Of a stretch of 64,000 bases of DNA, positions 1 through 14,246 are shown piece by piece. Source of the stretch: Mycobacterium sp. (GTDB lineage Bacteria; Actinomycetota; Actinomycetes; Mycobacteriales; Mycobacteriaceae); the NCBI RefSeq assembly GCF_002863225.1, contig NZ_PKEK01000009.1, forward strand, positions 81,441 through 145,440, read 5' to 3'. Under the pieces are notes generated by a model. It was not told the DNA's origin. It saw only the letters and a program-made list of their open reading frames with translations, and searched no databases. Position 1 is the first letter of the stretch. Each line of letters opens with the position of its first letter. The translations under genes and the position numbers were made by a program.

Positions 1-92
1 TGGCCGAGTTGATCAGCCCGCTACGGCTGCGCGGGATGTCGGCGATGCTGGCCCGAATCAAGCGTCGACTGCGCGAGTCCGCAGGGAAGTAG
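1..92 (+). CDS. SufE-family protein, C-terminal end (partial)
   Basis: Only the last 29 codons of a gene that begins before the window are present; the stop is TAG at 90-92. The visible tail contains LISPLRLRGMSAMLARIK. This resembles the end of SufE proteins, which act as sulfur acceptors for SufS in Fe-S cluster assembly and finish with a Leu-rich helix of the form L-S-P-x-R-x-x-G-L-x-x-M. In M. tuberculosis the gene before accA3 (Rv3284) is, from memory, SufE-like, which agrees. The active-site cysteine is outside the window, so the assignment rests on the tail and the position. Confidence 0.6.
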   Translation, partial: AELISPLRLRGMSAMLARIKRRLRESAGK

Positions 93-150
93 ACACCGGG
101 TCTCGCCGCTCACGGCGCGCCGCATAAACTTCCCCCGATAAGACTTGTAA

Positions 151-1998
<1,848 letters not shown>

Positions 1999-2032
1999 CG
2001 CAGGCCGTCGGCGTCGGACATCGAACCACGTT

Positions 2033-2080
2033 CGACGACGATGCAGGCGGCCCAGGCCGCCTGAGGAGGAGTCGGACATC
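2033..2080 (+). repeat. MIRU-like element (copy E1)
   Basis: The element reads CGACGACGATGCAG (2033-2046), then a variable GC hairpin GCGGCCCAGGCCGC (2047-2060), then TGAGGAGGAG (2062-2071). The same outer blocks occur at 34159-34194 and, inverted, twice at 51664-51763. This is the pattern of mycobacterial interspersed repetitive units, which sit between genes and supply a ribosome-binding site. Here it lies between accA3 and the small ORF at 2078. Confidence 0.7.
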
Positions 2081-2413
2081 CAACCTGTCGAAATCAACGC
2101 CGGGCAGTGGTATCTGCGCGCCCTGCGTGCCGATGATCGCGTCGACGACCGCCCCGCACTGGCGGAGCTGGGGGTCACCGATCCCGATCACGTCGAACGC
2201 AGCATCGCCGCGTGGTCGGCGGATTCCCATTACTCATGGGCGGTGTGCGAACCCACCACCGGTGAGTTGCTTGCCGAGGTGACGCTGGATCCAACGACCG
2301 GCGAGGTCACCGGCCGCGCGCGCCCGGGCCACGACGACGCGGCCACCACGGCTGCGGAGTCGGTGAGCCGATTCGCCGCGGCAATCGTTGCGCCGAACCG
2401 GAATTCGCGCTGA
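2078..2413 (+). CDS. small conserved-looking protein, GNAT-like remnant, probable ATC start
   Basis: An open frame running through 2414 encodes a soluble protein of about 111 residues beginning IQPVEINAGQWYLRALRADD and ending in a TGA at 2411. It has mycobacterial codon usage (G/C third positions throughout). The segment WAVCEPTTGELLAEVTLD followed by a helix with TTAAESVSRFAA loosely recalls the beta-strand and helix layout of GNAT acetyltransferases, but the acetyl-CoA loop (R/Q-x-x-G-x-G/A) is not intact. No ATG, GTG or TTG occurs in frame before GTG at 2242. The strong GAGGAGGAG of the MIRU-like element at 2063-2071 is spaced correctly for ATC at 2078. The alternatives are a late GTG start that removes half the protein, or a decayed gene. 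Function unknown. Confidence 0.55.
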   Translation: MQPVEINAGQWYLRALRADDRVDDRPALAELGVTDPDHVERSIAAWSADSHYSWAVCEPTTGELLAEVTLDPTTGEVTGRARPGHDDAATTAAESVSRFAAAIVAPNRNSR

Positions 2414-2442
2414 GCGAGCGTTCGCTTCGGCGACTGTGACCA

Positions 2443-2459
2443 GGCTTTCTGTGAAAGCC
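2443..2459 (+). terminator. hairpin downstream of the 2078 ORF
   Basis: GGCTTTC (2443-2449) and GAAAGCC (2453-2459) form a perfect 7-bp stem with a 3-nt loop, 30 nt after the stop codon of the preceding ORF. No U-tract follows, which is usual for mycobacterial terminators, so termination is only a suggestion. Confidence 0.35.
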
Positions 2460-2641
2460 CCGGAGATGTTGAATGCCTACAGTGGCCGGGGTAGGCTCTA
2501 AAACGAGGTTGAGCTTCCAGCCGCATGGAGTAAGCGTTAATCGACGTAAGGGGAGCTCGGCCCTCCCGACCTCTCCTCGCGCGCGGCATCTAACCGCTTG
2601 ACGTGATCCACAGACCGCTAAGTCGACTGATGGAGTCACCG

Positions 2642-3088
2642 ATGTTTGTCACACAACCCACCCCTGTTACCCCAGTCCGCGGGACGAATGTGGCGCTGCC
2701 ACCCCCCGCTTGGGAGAACCACTCCGCCCGATTCAGCGCGGAATGGGACACCGCCCGGGTGATCATCACCGCTCACGGTGAGCTGGACGCGTCCAACGCG
2801 GCTCAGCTGGCCGATTACTTCGATCTCTGCATAGCGCACTCGACGCCGCTGGTGCTGGATCTGAGCGAGCTGAAATTCTTTGGGACCGCCGGCTTTTCGG
2901 CGCTGCACCTGATCAACGTCAAGTGCGCCGGAGCGAATCTGCGCTGGGCGATTGTGCCCGGCAAGGCGGTGTCGCGGTTGCTTAGGATCTGCGACCCCGA
3001 CCACACGCTGCCGCTGATCGAGTCGGTCCATGCGTTGCCGGACGCCGACGACGAGGACCAGAACCGGCTATTCCAGCTCGTCCCGTAG
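2642..3088 (+). CDS. STAS-domain anti-anti-sigma factor-like protein
   Basis: 148 aa from ATG 2642, which has GGAG at 2632-2635; an upstream GTG at 2603 is possible but has no ribosome-binding site. Residues about 30-135 form a STAS domain (AEWDTARVIITAHGELDASN, then LVLDLSELKFFGTAGFSALH). STAS proteins of this type bind anti-sigma kinases of the RsbW family when unphosphorylated. The position normally held by the phosphorylated Ser (D-S-S-G in SpoIIAA) is here G-T-A-G, with Thr82. The gene converges on sigF and overlaps its 3' end by 21 bp, so it is a good candidate antagonist of the RsbW encoded next door. The partner is inferred from position only. Confidence 0.8.
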   Translation: MFVTQPTPVTPVRGTNVALPPPAWENHSARFSAEWDTARVIITAHGELDASNAAQLADYFDLCIAHSTPLVLDLSELKFFGTAGFSALHLINVKCAGANLRWAIVPGKAVSRLLRICDPDHTLPLIESVHALPDADDEDQNRLFQLVP

Positions 3089-3859
3089 TCGCGCGAGCGA
3101 CTTGGCCAGCAGGCGCGACACGTGCATCTGAGAGATGCCGACCCGCTCGGCGATCTGTGTCTGCGTCATCGAGTCGAAGAACCGCAGCACCAGCACGGTT
3201 CGCTCGCGTTCCGGTAGTCCTTCCAGCAACGGACGAAGCGCCTCGCGGTTCTCGATCCGCTCCAGACCGGTGTCGACATCGCCGAGCGTGTCGGCGATGG
3301 CGCGGGCCTCCTCGTCGCCGCTGCCGCCACCGCTGTCGATGGACAACGTGTTGTAGGAGCTTCCTGCGACCAAGCCCTCGATGACCTCGGTGCGGTCCAT
3401 CTCGAGCTCCTGAGACAGCTCGGTGGCGGTCGGCGCGCGGCCCAGCCGCTGCGACAGGTCGGCGGTCGCCGTCCCGAGTCGCAGGTGCAGCTCTTTGAGG
3501 CGACGCGGAACTTTGACCGACCAGCTGTTGTCCCGGAAGTGCCGGCGTACCTCGCCCATGATCGTCGGCACCGCGAACGAGACGAAGTCAGAACCGGTTT
3601 CGAAGTCGAATCGGGCTACCGCGTTGACCAATCCGACCCGGGCGACCTGGACCAGGTCGTCGCGCGGCTCCCCGCGACCTTCGAAGCGGCGGGCGATGTG
3701 ATCGGCCAACGGCAGGCACCGCTCGACGATCTTGTCGCGGTGGCGCTGGAATGCCGCCGAGCCGGCATCAAGAGTCGCCAGCTCACGGAACATGTCGGGA
3801 ACGTCGGCGTATTCATTGGGACGTTTGGGTTTGGAATCGCCGACAGCTCGCGCTGTCAC
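3068..3859 (-). CDS. sigF: RNA polymerase sigma factor SigF
   Basis: 263-aa group 3 (SigB/SigF type) sigma factor. Region 2 contains DDLVQVARVGLVNAVARFD (about 67-85), region 3 VPRRLKELHLRLG, and the C-terminal helix-turn-helix TQTQIAERVGISQMHVSRLL (about 233-252) should contact the -35 element. In mycobacteria SigF drives stationary-phase, envelope and pigment genes and is held inactive by RsbW (UsfX). The GTG start overlaps the rsbW stop by 4 nt (GTGA), indicating translational coupling. Confidence 0.95.
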   Translation of the reverse strand: MTARAVGDSKPKRPNEYADVPDMFRELATLDAGSAAFQRHRDKIVERCLPLADHIARRFEGRGEPRDDLVQVARVGLVNAVARFDFETGSDFVSFAVPTIMGEVRRHFRDNSWSVKVPRRLKELHLRLGTATADLSQRLGRAPTATELSQELEMDRTEVIEGLVAGSSYNTLSIDSGGGSGDEEARAIADTLGDVDTGLERIENREALRPLLEGLPERERTVLVLRFFDSMTQTQIAERVGISQMHVSRLLAKSLARLRDELE

Positions 3860-4275
3860 CTCTGGGAGCCCGCCCGTCGGGTAGTCAGCGTGACACCGAA
3901 AACGCCGCTTCCGTTCTGGAACGTCTGAACGTCATCGGCCAGCGAGGTCAGGACATGCCAGCTGAAGCTTCCGGGCGTCACGACATCCTCGGTGGCAACC
4001 GTCGTCGACGCCTCCACGAGCAAATCGTCAGCCTGCGGATCGATCACGATCTCGAGCGTGGCGCCGGGAACGGCCGAGCGGATCAGCCGGGTACAGACCT
4101 CGTCCACCGCGAGTCGCAGATCGGCCACCGCGTCGAAGTCCAGGTCCTCGAAGGTGCCGACGGCGCCGACCAGAGTCCGCAAGACCGCCAGATTGTCCAG
4201 GGTTGCCGTCACTCGCAACTCGATGGCGCGGTCCCCGCGTTGCTGATTCTTCGCGGGCTTCGCAGCAACCGTCAT
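3856..4275 (-). CDS. rsbW: anti-sigma F factor (RsbW/UsfX)
   Basis: 139-aa GHKL-type anti-sigma factor that binds and inhibits SigF, encoded immediately downstream with a 4-nt overlap. The domain contains ADLRLAVDEVCTRLIRSA, the equivalent of the N-box region, and PGSFSWHVLTSLADDVQTF near the end, both as in M. tuberculosis UsfX. The ATG at 4275 is preferred because GGAGG lies 4 nt before it and the N-terminus then aligns with UsfX. Longer starts at 4332 (ATG) or 4338 (GTG) have poor ribosome-binding sites. A GGGTAC box on the minus strand (4309-4304) could be the -10 of an autoregulated SigF promoter, but I see no good -35 at the right distance. Confidence 0.9.
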   Translation of the reverse strand: MTVAAKPAKNQQRGDRAIELRVTATLDNLAVLRTLVGAVGTFEDLDFDAVADLRLAVDEVCTRLIRSAVPGATLEIVIDPQADDLLVEASTTVATEDVVTPGSFSWHVLTSLADDVQTFQNGSGVFGVTLTTRRAGSQR

Positions 4276-4322
4276 CGGGCCTCCAAGCATAGTTTGACCG
4301 ACAGTACCCTCGCGCTTGAGCT

Positions 4323-4347
4323 GGTTAGTCATCGTCACCGCCGGGTA
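4323..4347 (+). promoter_or_regulatory. SigF-type promoter candidate for the 49-aa gene
   Basis: GGTTA (4323-4327), a 15-bp spacer, then GGGTA (4343-4347) match the mycobacterial SigF consensus GGTTT-N15-17-GGGTA with one mismatch. The start codon of the small membrane protein is 12 nt beyond the -10, so the leader would be only a few nucleotides. It lies in the divergent gap next to rsbW-sigF, which makes SigF control plausible. Confidence 0.5.
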
Positions 4348-4358
4348 CCAACTGCCCC

Positions 4359-4508
4359 ATGGATCCGAGCGAGCACGCGGATATCCAACGAACCCGCCGA
4401 GTCCGGCGGATTGCGCTGATCTCCGTCATCACTTTGCTCATCCTGGTGTTGATCGCAGTGGGCATTTATGTCGTCGCGTTCGTGATTCTGTCACCCATGA
4501 TGGGGTGA
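4359..4508 (+). CDS. 49-aa single-pass membrane protein, divergent from rsbW-sigF
   Basis: ATG 4359 to TGA 4506-4508. The product starts MDPSEHADIQRTRRVRRIA, a short hydrophilic, basic segment. One hydrophobic helix follows (about residues 19-43: LISVITLLILVLIAVGIYVV, then AFVIL) and it ends SPMMG. The positive-inside rule predicts a cytoplasmic N-terminus. Codon usage is mycobacterial and the frame is clean. There is no recognisable family. It is divergent from rsbW-sigF, with 83 bp between start codons, behind a SigF-like promoter, so it may belong to the SigF regulon. Function unknown. Confidence 0.65.
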   Translation: MDPSEHADIQRTRRVRRIALISVITLLILVLIAVGIYVVAFVILSPMMG

Positions 4509-4590
4509 CCAGCGGACGCATCCGCCAACTGCACATTGTGATGTGAGCCAATACCCACTATCAGAGCCGGACCAAACCCCGAGCGACCGA

Positions 4591-4974
4591 CTACCCGGCC
4601 AGCACCGGTCCAGCAATCGGCGCGCCCATCGAGAGCGTGACCAGCATCAGAACCATCAGCAGCCAGCCCGCACCCTGCCAGGCCCACCACGTTCCACGAT
4701 CCCGCCAGACGCGGTAGGTGCGCACGAACGCCCACACCCCGGCAATCAGCAGGATCACCGGACCGCCGAACGCCAGGACGGTCAGCTGGGGAGCTCCACA
4801 CGCGGCGGTGTCTACGGACATCGCACCCTGGCAAGTGCTGGCCCACAGCGCCGCGACGATGAGGTAACCCACGCCGGCCAAAGCGGCCAGTACCGCGTAT
4901 CGAATCGCGTGATGGACTTCGCTGTCCGATTGCCCGAGCCGGTCATCCGTCGAGGAGTGCTGTTGTATCGCCAT
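4591..4974 (-). CDS. conserved hypothetical membrane protein, three TM segments
   Basis: 127 aa from ATG 4974, which has GAGG 7 nt upstream; a longer start at 5007 lacks a site. A hydrophilic N-terminus of about 25 residues rich in Q/S/D is followed by three hydrophobic segments: about 29-46 (VLAALAGVGYLIVAALWA), about 64-82 (LTVLAFGGPVILLIAGVWAF) and about 101-122 (GAGWLLMVLMLVTLSMGAPI). Two Cys lie in the loop after the first segment (STCQG, AACGAP) and could form a periplasmic disulfide. It is tail-to-tail with the 49-aa gene. No known domain is recognised. Confidence 0.65.
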   Translation of the reverse strand: MAIQQHSSTDDRLGQSDSEVHHAIRYAVLAALAGVGYLIVAALWASTCQGAMSVDTAACGAPQLTVLAFGGPVILLIAGVWAFVRTYRVWRDRGTWWAWQGAGWLLMVLMLVTLSMGAPIAGPVLAG

Positions 4975-5259
4975 CGGAGAACCTCTATCGCTGTCCCACG
5001 CGCTCACCTGCGCTCCAGTGATATACCCAGCGCAGCAGCGCTGATAAACCAGTCGGTGGCGGGGGTTGCCCCGTTGCCGTCCGATGACCCTGGCGACACC
5101 ATTCGAACATTCGCTGAGAGAACAAATGCCCTGGTAGACGGGTGACTACAACTTCGCGGCGGCCCCTGAATCACCGCGTGCGCTGGACAAAAAGAAGTTT
5201 GCACGAGCTTCCCGGGCGTTGACGGCCTACGCAAAGCAGCGACCAGTACCATCTGCTCT

Positions 5260-5916
5260 ATGCGAACGCCAAGGCGCCGGTTGTCACCGGAGGACCGCCG
5301 CGCGGAGTTGCTGGCGTTGGGCGCCGAGGTCTTCGGGCAACGGCCCTACGACGAGGTCCGCATCGACGAGATCGCCGAGCGCGCTGGTGTGTCCCGGGCC
5401 TTGATGTACCACTACTTCCCGGACAAGCGGGCATTCTTCGCCGCCGTCGTCAAGGGACAGGCCGACCAGCTCTTCGAGACCACCAACACCCCGCCGACGC
5501 CCGGGCAGAATCTGTTCGAGGAGGTACGCGGGGGCGTACTCGCCTACATGCAGTACCACCAGGAGCATCCCCACGCCGCCTGGGCCGCGTACGTCGGGCT
5601 CGGCCGTTCGGATCCAGTCCTGCTCGGTATCGACGACGAGGCCAAAGACCGGCAGATGGAACACATCATGAGCCGCATCGTCGAGGTCGATGGATCCGGC
5701 GGTCACCTCGAGCCCGACGTCGAGCGCGACCTCCGGATCGTCATACACGGCTGGCTGGCGCTGACGTTCGAAGTCTGCCGGCAGCGCATCATCCACCCGG
5801 AGACCGACGCCGGCCTGCTCAGCGACTCCTGCGCGCACTCGCTGCTCGATGCCATCACGCGGGTCAACAACATCCCCGAACAACTGGCCAAGGCGGTAGC
5901 CCCCGACCAGCGTTGA
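5260..5916 (+). CDS. TetR-family transcriptional regulator (Rv3295-like)
   Basis: 218 aa. The N-terminal helix-turn-helix is typical (RIDEIAERAGVSRALMYHYF at about 38-57, followed by PDKRAFF). The C-terminal ligand domain is not assignable to a substrate. It lies 46 bp upstream of lhr on the same strand, the arrangement of Rv3295-Rv3296 in M. tuberculosis, so it may be co-transcribed with or control the helicase. The 285 bp upstream (4975-5259) hold no convincing gene. Confidence 0.9.
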   Translation: MRTPRRRLSPEDRRAELLALGAEVFGQRPYDEVRIDEIAERAGVSRALMYHYFPDKRAFFAAVVKGQADQLFETTNTPPTPGQNLFEEVRGGVLAYMQYHQEHPHAAWAAYVGLGRSDPVLLGIDDEAKDRQMEHIMSRIVEVDGSGGHLEPDVERDLRIVIHGWLALTFEVCRQRIIHPETDAGLLSDSCAHSLLDAITRVNNIPEQLAKAVAPDQR

Positions 5917-5962
5917 CCGGCGGCTATGACGGCTTGTCGTACCCCGTTGTCATGATGGCTGG

Positions 5963-10528
<4,566 letters not shown>

Positions 10529-10531
10529 CCC

Positions 10532-11287
10532 ATGCCTGAGGGTGACACCGTGTTCCGGACCGCGGAAAAGTTGCGGAAAGCGCTGGTCGGCCACCCGCTG
10601 ACGCGCTGCGACGTGCGGGTACCCCGCTATGCCACAGTCGATCTGCGCGGTCATTCAGTCGACGAGGTGCGAAGCCGCGGCAAGCATCTGTTCATCCGGG
10701 TCGGGCCGGCCAGCATCCACTCGCATCTGAAGATGGACGGCAGCTGGAGAATTACGCCGAAGAGTGGACGGGTCGACTATCGGGTTCGAATTCTTCTGGA
10801 AACAAACAGTATTCGGGCGCTCGGTATCGACCTGGGCGTCCTGGAGATTTTGGAACGCGAACGCGACGACGAGACGGTCGACCATCTGGGGCCAGATTTG
10901 CTCGGTGAGGACTGGGACGCAGAAGTGGCGGCGGACAACCTGATCGCCGACCCGGACCGCCGGATCGCCGAAGCGCTGCTCGACCAGCGGGTGATGGCCG
11001 GAATCGGCAACGTCTTCTGCAACGAGTTGTGTTTTGTCAGTGGCTACCTGCCCACCGCGCCGGTGAGTGCCGTCACCGACCCGCAGCGCCTTGCCGTTCG
11101 GGCTCGCGACATGTTGTGGGTCAACCGGTTACGCAAGAATCGGTGCATCACCGGTGACGACCGTCCCGGTCGGCGATACTGGGTGTACGGACGCAAAGGC
11201 GAACGTTGCCTTCGCTGTGGAACGCCGATCAACTTCGACGACAGCGGCGAGCGGGTAGCGTACTGGTGCCCTGCCTGCCAACGCTGA
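10532..11287 (+). CDS. nei: endonuclease VIII-like DNA glycosylase (Nei2/Rv3297 type)
   Basis: 251-aa Fpg/Nei family bifunctional glycosylase/AP lyase that removes oxidised pyrimidines. After Met removal, Pro2 is the Schiff-base nucleophile and Glu3 the catalytic acid (MPEGDT). The H2TH region reads [18 protein letters not shown], and the C-terminal zinc finger has Cys226, Cys229, Cys246 and Cys249. The gene starts 3 nt after lhr, so repair helicase and glycosylase are made together. A stretch around 10741-10860 has clearly lower G+C (54% by hand count) and less favoured codons than its surroundings. Confidence 0.93.
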   Translation: MPEGDTVFRTAEKLRKALVGHPLTRCDVRVPRYATVDLRGHSVDEVRSRGKHLFIRVGPASIHSHLKMDGSWRITPKSGRVDYRVRILLETNSIRALGIDLGVLEILERERDDETVDHLGPDLLGEDWDAEVAADNLIADPDRRIAEALLDQRVMAGIGNVFCNELCFVSGYLPTAPVSAVTDPQRLAVRARDMLWVNRLRKNRCITGDDRPGRRYWVYGRKGERCLRCGTPINFDDSGERVAYWCPACQR

Positions 11288-11459
11288 ATGCCCAGGGCAT
11301 GTCCATTCGGTGAACGATCCAGGTTGCCCGCGCCGGCCACAGTGCGCGCTTCAAAAGTCTGGGTGCGGCATGCAATGATCGCTGTCGGCGACTTTGCTCG
11401 CTGCGGCATTACTCGCGATTTCTGCTCAGCGGACCGGATGAGAAAGGACGACCACCCGC

Positions 11460-11786
11460 GTGCGCCTGCTCAAGCCTGTGCGATCGACCGGCCTGGTCCT
11501 GGCGTTGACGTCGCTCAGCATCCTGGCGATCACCCCGTCCAGCGCGAACGCCGATTCAGTCGATGCGAGCTTTCTGAATGCGTTGCAGTCCAAGCAGATC
11601 ACCTTCGCCTCCGCACAGGCGGCGGTGATCGCCGGGCATCAGGTCTGCGACGCACTCGACGGGGGTCGCCCGTCAGGCGATGTCGCGAACGACGTGATGC
11701 AGCAGAGCGGTCTGGACGGCTACCACGCCGGCTTCTTCGTCGGCGTCAGCATCGCCGCGTTCTGCCCGCGACACACCGGAGCCTGA
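11460..11786 (+). CDS. secreted DUF732 protein
   Basis: 108 aa from GTG 11460, with AAAGGA at 11443-11448. A signal peptide of about 31 residues (VRSTGLVLALTSLSILAITP, cut near SANADS) precedes a mature part of about 77 residues with the DUF732 pattern: helix, GHQVCDAL (first Cys), D-V-x-x-x-V, and a second Cys near the end (AAFCPRH). The two Cys probably form a disulfide outside the cell. Members are common small secreted proteins in mycobacteria with no assigned function. The 172 bp upstream hold no other gene. Confidence 0.85.
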   Translation: MRLLKPVRSTGLVLALTSLSILAITPSSANADSVDASFLNALQSKQITFASAQAAVIAGHQVCDALDGGRPSGDVANDVMQQSGLDGYHAGFFVGVSIAAFCPRHTGA

Positions 11787-11842
11787 CACCGAAGTAGCAG
11801 CTTCTGTTCTGCTGCAAGTACTTTCGCGATGCGGCTAAAGGC

Positions 11843-13045
11843 TCAACCCGCCGACGGCGGCGGTTTCATCACGTTGCCTTTGAGTTCGGCACCGATCGAA
11901 ATGTCTTCGTATTTCTGCGCCTTGCGCTTGCGCCAGCCGCTGCCCGGTGAGATCGGCGGTGCCATCAGCGGCGGCATCATCGGCATGCCGGCAGCTTCAC
12001 CCGCGCCGAGCGGCGTTGCCGCCGAAGCGAGTTGAACCGGCGCTTGCGATGTCGCCAGCAGCGTTCCAGCGGCCGGTGGCGCCATCAGGCCGCCCATCGG
12101 CACTCCGACGCCGGTGGCCGCGGCGGTCGACGGGGCCGAGAGCCCCGCGGCACCCAGCGCCCCGAGTCCTCCCCCGCCACCGAGTGCTCCCAGTGCCCCG
12201 GCAGCGCCGCCGCCCAGGTTGGACGCCGCACCACCCAGCGCCTCTTCGCCCTCCGAGACGCCCTGGCCGACCTGGGCGCTCACGCCCTGCAACGCTTGGG
12301 CCGACTGGCTTTGGGCCAGGTAGCTGAGCAGGTTGATCGGGAAGCCGGAGGAGACGAACTGGTTGGCGTAGGTGTTTGCCAGGCCGACGTAGCCCGCGTT
12401 CGGGTCGCCGGCAACCGGAAGCGGCTCGGCCGGTGCGGCCGCCGCGGCCTTGGCCGCGGTCGAGCCGCCGGAGTTGGCGGCAGCGGCGGTCTGGGCGTTG
12501 GCCTGGGTGGCCTGCGCCGACGGGTTCGTGGTCGACGCCGGCGAAGTGAACTGGGGCAACGTGGTGGCCTGCGCCGAGGCAGCCTGATAGCGCGTCATCG
12601 CCGCCGCGTTGTTTGCCCACATCTGCTGGTATTCGGCCTCGGTCGCGGCGATCGCCGGCATGTTCCGGCCGAACGTGTTGGTGGCCAGCAGCTGCGCCAG
12701 CCGCGTCCGGTTGGCCAGCACCTGCGCGGTCGGTACTACCGATGCGCTCGCGGAGTTGAACGCGGTGGCCGCCGCCTGGGCGGACGCGGCGACCTGCTGA
12801 GCCTGCTGTGAGGTGGTGCGAAGCCAGCTCAGGTAGGGCGCGGCCGACTGGAACATCGCCGTCGACGACGGGCCGTGCCACGTATCGGACATCGACGACA
12901 CCGCGGCTGCATAGCTGTCCGCAGCTTCTTCCAGGTCGGCGCCGAGTTGACGCCACCCGGCGGCGGCGTCAGCCAGCGAACCCGAACCGGGGCCGGAATG
13001 GATCAGCGCCGAAATCACTTCGGGCGGCAACGTCGTGAAGTCCAT
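11843..13045 (-). CDS. PPE family protein, no adjacent PE partner
   Basis: 400 aa starting MDFTTLPPEVISALIHSG. The PPE domain (about 1-170) shows the LPPE motif, the W-x-G turn (DTWHGPSS, W55-H-G57) and the long helical hairpin rich in A/Q/S. The rest is an Ala/Gly-rich linker with G-A-L-G-A-L-G-G type repeats (about 265-300). The Pro/Met-rich tail ends SGWRKRKAQKYEDISIGAEL, seen at the end of several PPE proteins. PPE proteins are exported by ESX type VII systems, usually as a heterodimer with a PE protein. No PE or ESX gene is in the window, so the partner must be elsewhere. It lies 88 bp downstream of pstS on the same strand, so phosphate-linked co-transcription is possible. Confidence 0.93.
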   Translation of the reverse strand: MDFTTLPPEVISALIHSGPGSGSLADAAAGWRQLGADLEEAADSYAAAVSSMSDTWHGPSSTAMFQSAAPYLSWLRTTSQQAQQVAASAQAAATAFNSASASVVPTAQVLANRTRLAQLLATNTFGRNMPAIAATEAEYQQMWANNAAAMTRYQAASAQATTLPQFTSPASTTNPSAQATQANAQTAAAANSGGSTAAKAAAAAPAEPLPVAGDPNAGYVGLANTYANQFVSSGFPINLLSYLAQSQSAQALQGVSAQVGQGVSEGEEALGGAASNLGGGAAGALGALGGGGGLGALGAAGLSAPSTAAATGVGVPMGGLMAPPAAGTLLATSQAPVQLASAATPLGAGEAAGMPMMPPLMAPPISPGSGWRKRKAQKYEDISIGAELKGNVMKPPPSAG

Positions 13046-13133
13046 GATTCAAAAGGTCCCCTACCGTGAGAGAACGCTGGGAACAGTGGCTTGACCACGG
13101 CGGCAAATACGCTGGAACATTAGCCTCGCCGCC

Positions 13134-14246
13134 TTAGGAAATCGCGTTGATGGAGTTCAGCAGCCGGGGCTTGAACTCGTCGGGAATCGGAATGTAACCG
13201 GCCGCCACCAAAGCCTTCTGACCTGGACCGATTGAACTCTGCAGGAAGGCCCGGACTGCCTCGCCCGCCTTCGGGTCGGCGTACTTGGAGCACACGATCT
13301 CGTAGGTGGCCAGCACGATCGGGTACGCGCCCGGTTGGTTCGGCCGGTAGAACGAGATCGTGTCGAGGGCCAGGTCGTCGCCCTTTTTGATGAACCACGC
13401 CGTGGAAATCGTCTTGCCTACCGACTCCGGGCTGATGCTCACCGGGTCAGGGCCGGCCGAGGTGATGATGCTGGCGGCGTTCAGGTGCTGCGACTGGGCG
13501 AACGACCAGGCGAGATAGGTGACCGAGCCTTCGGTGTTCTTCACCTTCTCGGCGGCGCCGGCGTTGCCGACAGCACCCTCGCCGATACCCCCGTTGAACT
13601 TTCGTCCGGCGGGAAATCCCCAGGTGCCCCGGGAGGCAGTGTCGAGGTAGCGCTGGAAGTTGTCCGTGGTTCCAGACTCGTCTTCGCGGAATACGACGTG
13701 GATCGGCTCGTTGGGCAGCTGCACGCCCAGGTTCTGCAGCTGGATAGCTCCGTCGTTCCACATGTTGATCTGGCCGTTGAAGATCTGGGCGGCAGTCAGG
13801 CCGTCGAGGTTCAGCGACGTCACCCCGTTGACGTTGAACGCGATCGCGATCGGGCTGATGACCAGGGGCAGGTTCCAGGTGGGAGACCCACACCGCTGCT
13901 GGGCCCGGTCGTACTCGGCTCTGCTGAGCACCGAGTCCGACCCGGCGAAATCGTTCTTACTGTCCAGGAACTCGTTGATACCGGCGGTGGAATCGTCGGC
14001 GGCGTAGTCCAGCGACTGCCCGGGGCACGCCTGCGCGAAGGCTTTGACGAACTCGGTCATCGCGTTTTTCTGCGCGGTCGAGCCGCTGGCCTTCAGGTCC
14101 GGCTTGCCGCCGCAGGTCACCTTGACCGGAGGCGCGGTCGTACTCGTACCGCCGCCGGCGGCGTTGTTGTGGGTGCCGCAGGCCGTCAAGATCAGCATGC
14201 CGGCCGCCACAACGCTCAGTGCGGCGCTAAATCGGTTGAGCTTCAA
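13134..14246 (-). CDS. pstS: phosphate ABC transporter substrate-binding lipoprotein PstS
   Basis: 370 aa from TTG 14246, chosen because GAAGGA lies 6 nt upstream and the start gives a proper lipoprotein signal ([14 protein letters not shown], with the lipobox L-T-A-C). The mature protein carries the PstS phosphate-binding elements: LKASGSTAQ near the N-terminus, [17 protein letters not shown], and [14 protein letters not shown]. It binds inorganic phosphate outside the membrane and passes it to PstC/PstA. It is most like the PstS3 group by its start and length. No pstCAB genes are adjacent, so it is a stand-alone copy with the PPE gene downstream. Confidence 0.93.
   Translation of the reverse strand: MKLNRFSAALSVVAAGMLILTACGTHNNAAGGGTSTTAPPVKVTCGGKPDLKASGSTAQKNAMTEFVKAFAQACPGQSLDYAADDSTAGINEFLDSKNDFAGSDSVLSRAEYDRAQQRCGSPTWNLPLVISPIAIAFNVNGVTSLNLDGLTAAQIFNGQINMWNDGAIQLQNLGVQLPNEPIHVVFREDESGTTDNFQRYLDTASRGTWGFPAGRKFNGGIGEGAVGNAGAAEKVKNTEGSVTYLAWSFAQSQHLNAASIITSAGPDPVSISPESVGKTISTAWFIKKGDDLALDTISFYRPNQPGAYPIVLATYEIVCSKYADPKAGEAVRAFLQSSIGPGQKALVAAGYIPIPDEFKPRLLNSINAIS

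Noticed and set aside
4304..4309. GGGTAC on the minus strand as a SigF -10 for rsbW
   Set aside because: The -10 is good and SigF autoregulation is expected, but no GTTT-like -35 lies 14-18 bp upstream, so I did not list it as a promoter.
5004..5252. 82-codon minus-strand ORF between the membrane protein and tetR
   Set aside because: No ribosome-binding site, no coding bias and no domain; treated as intergenic.
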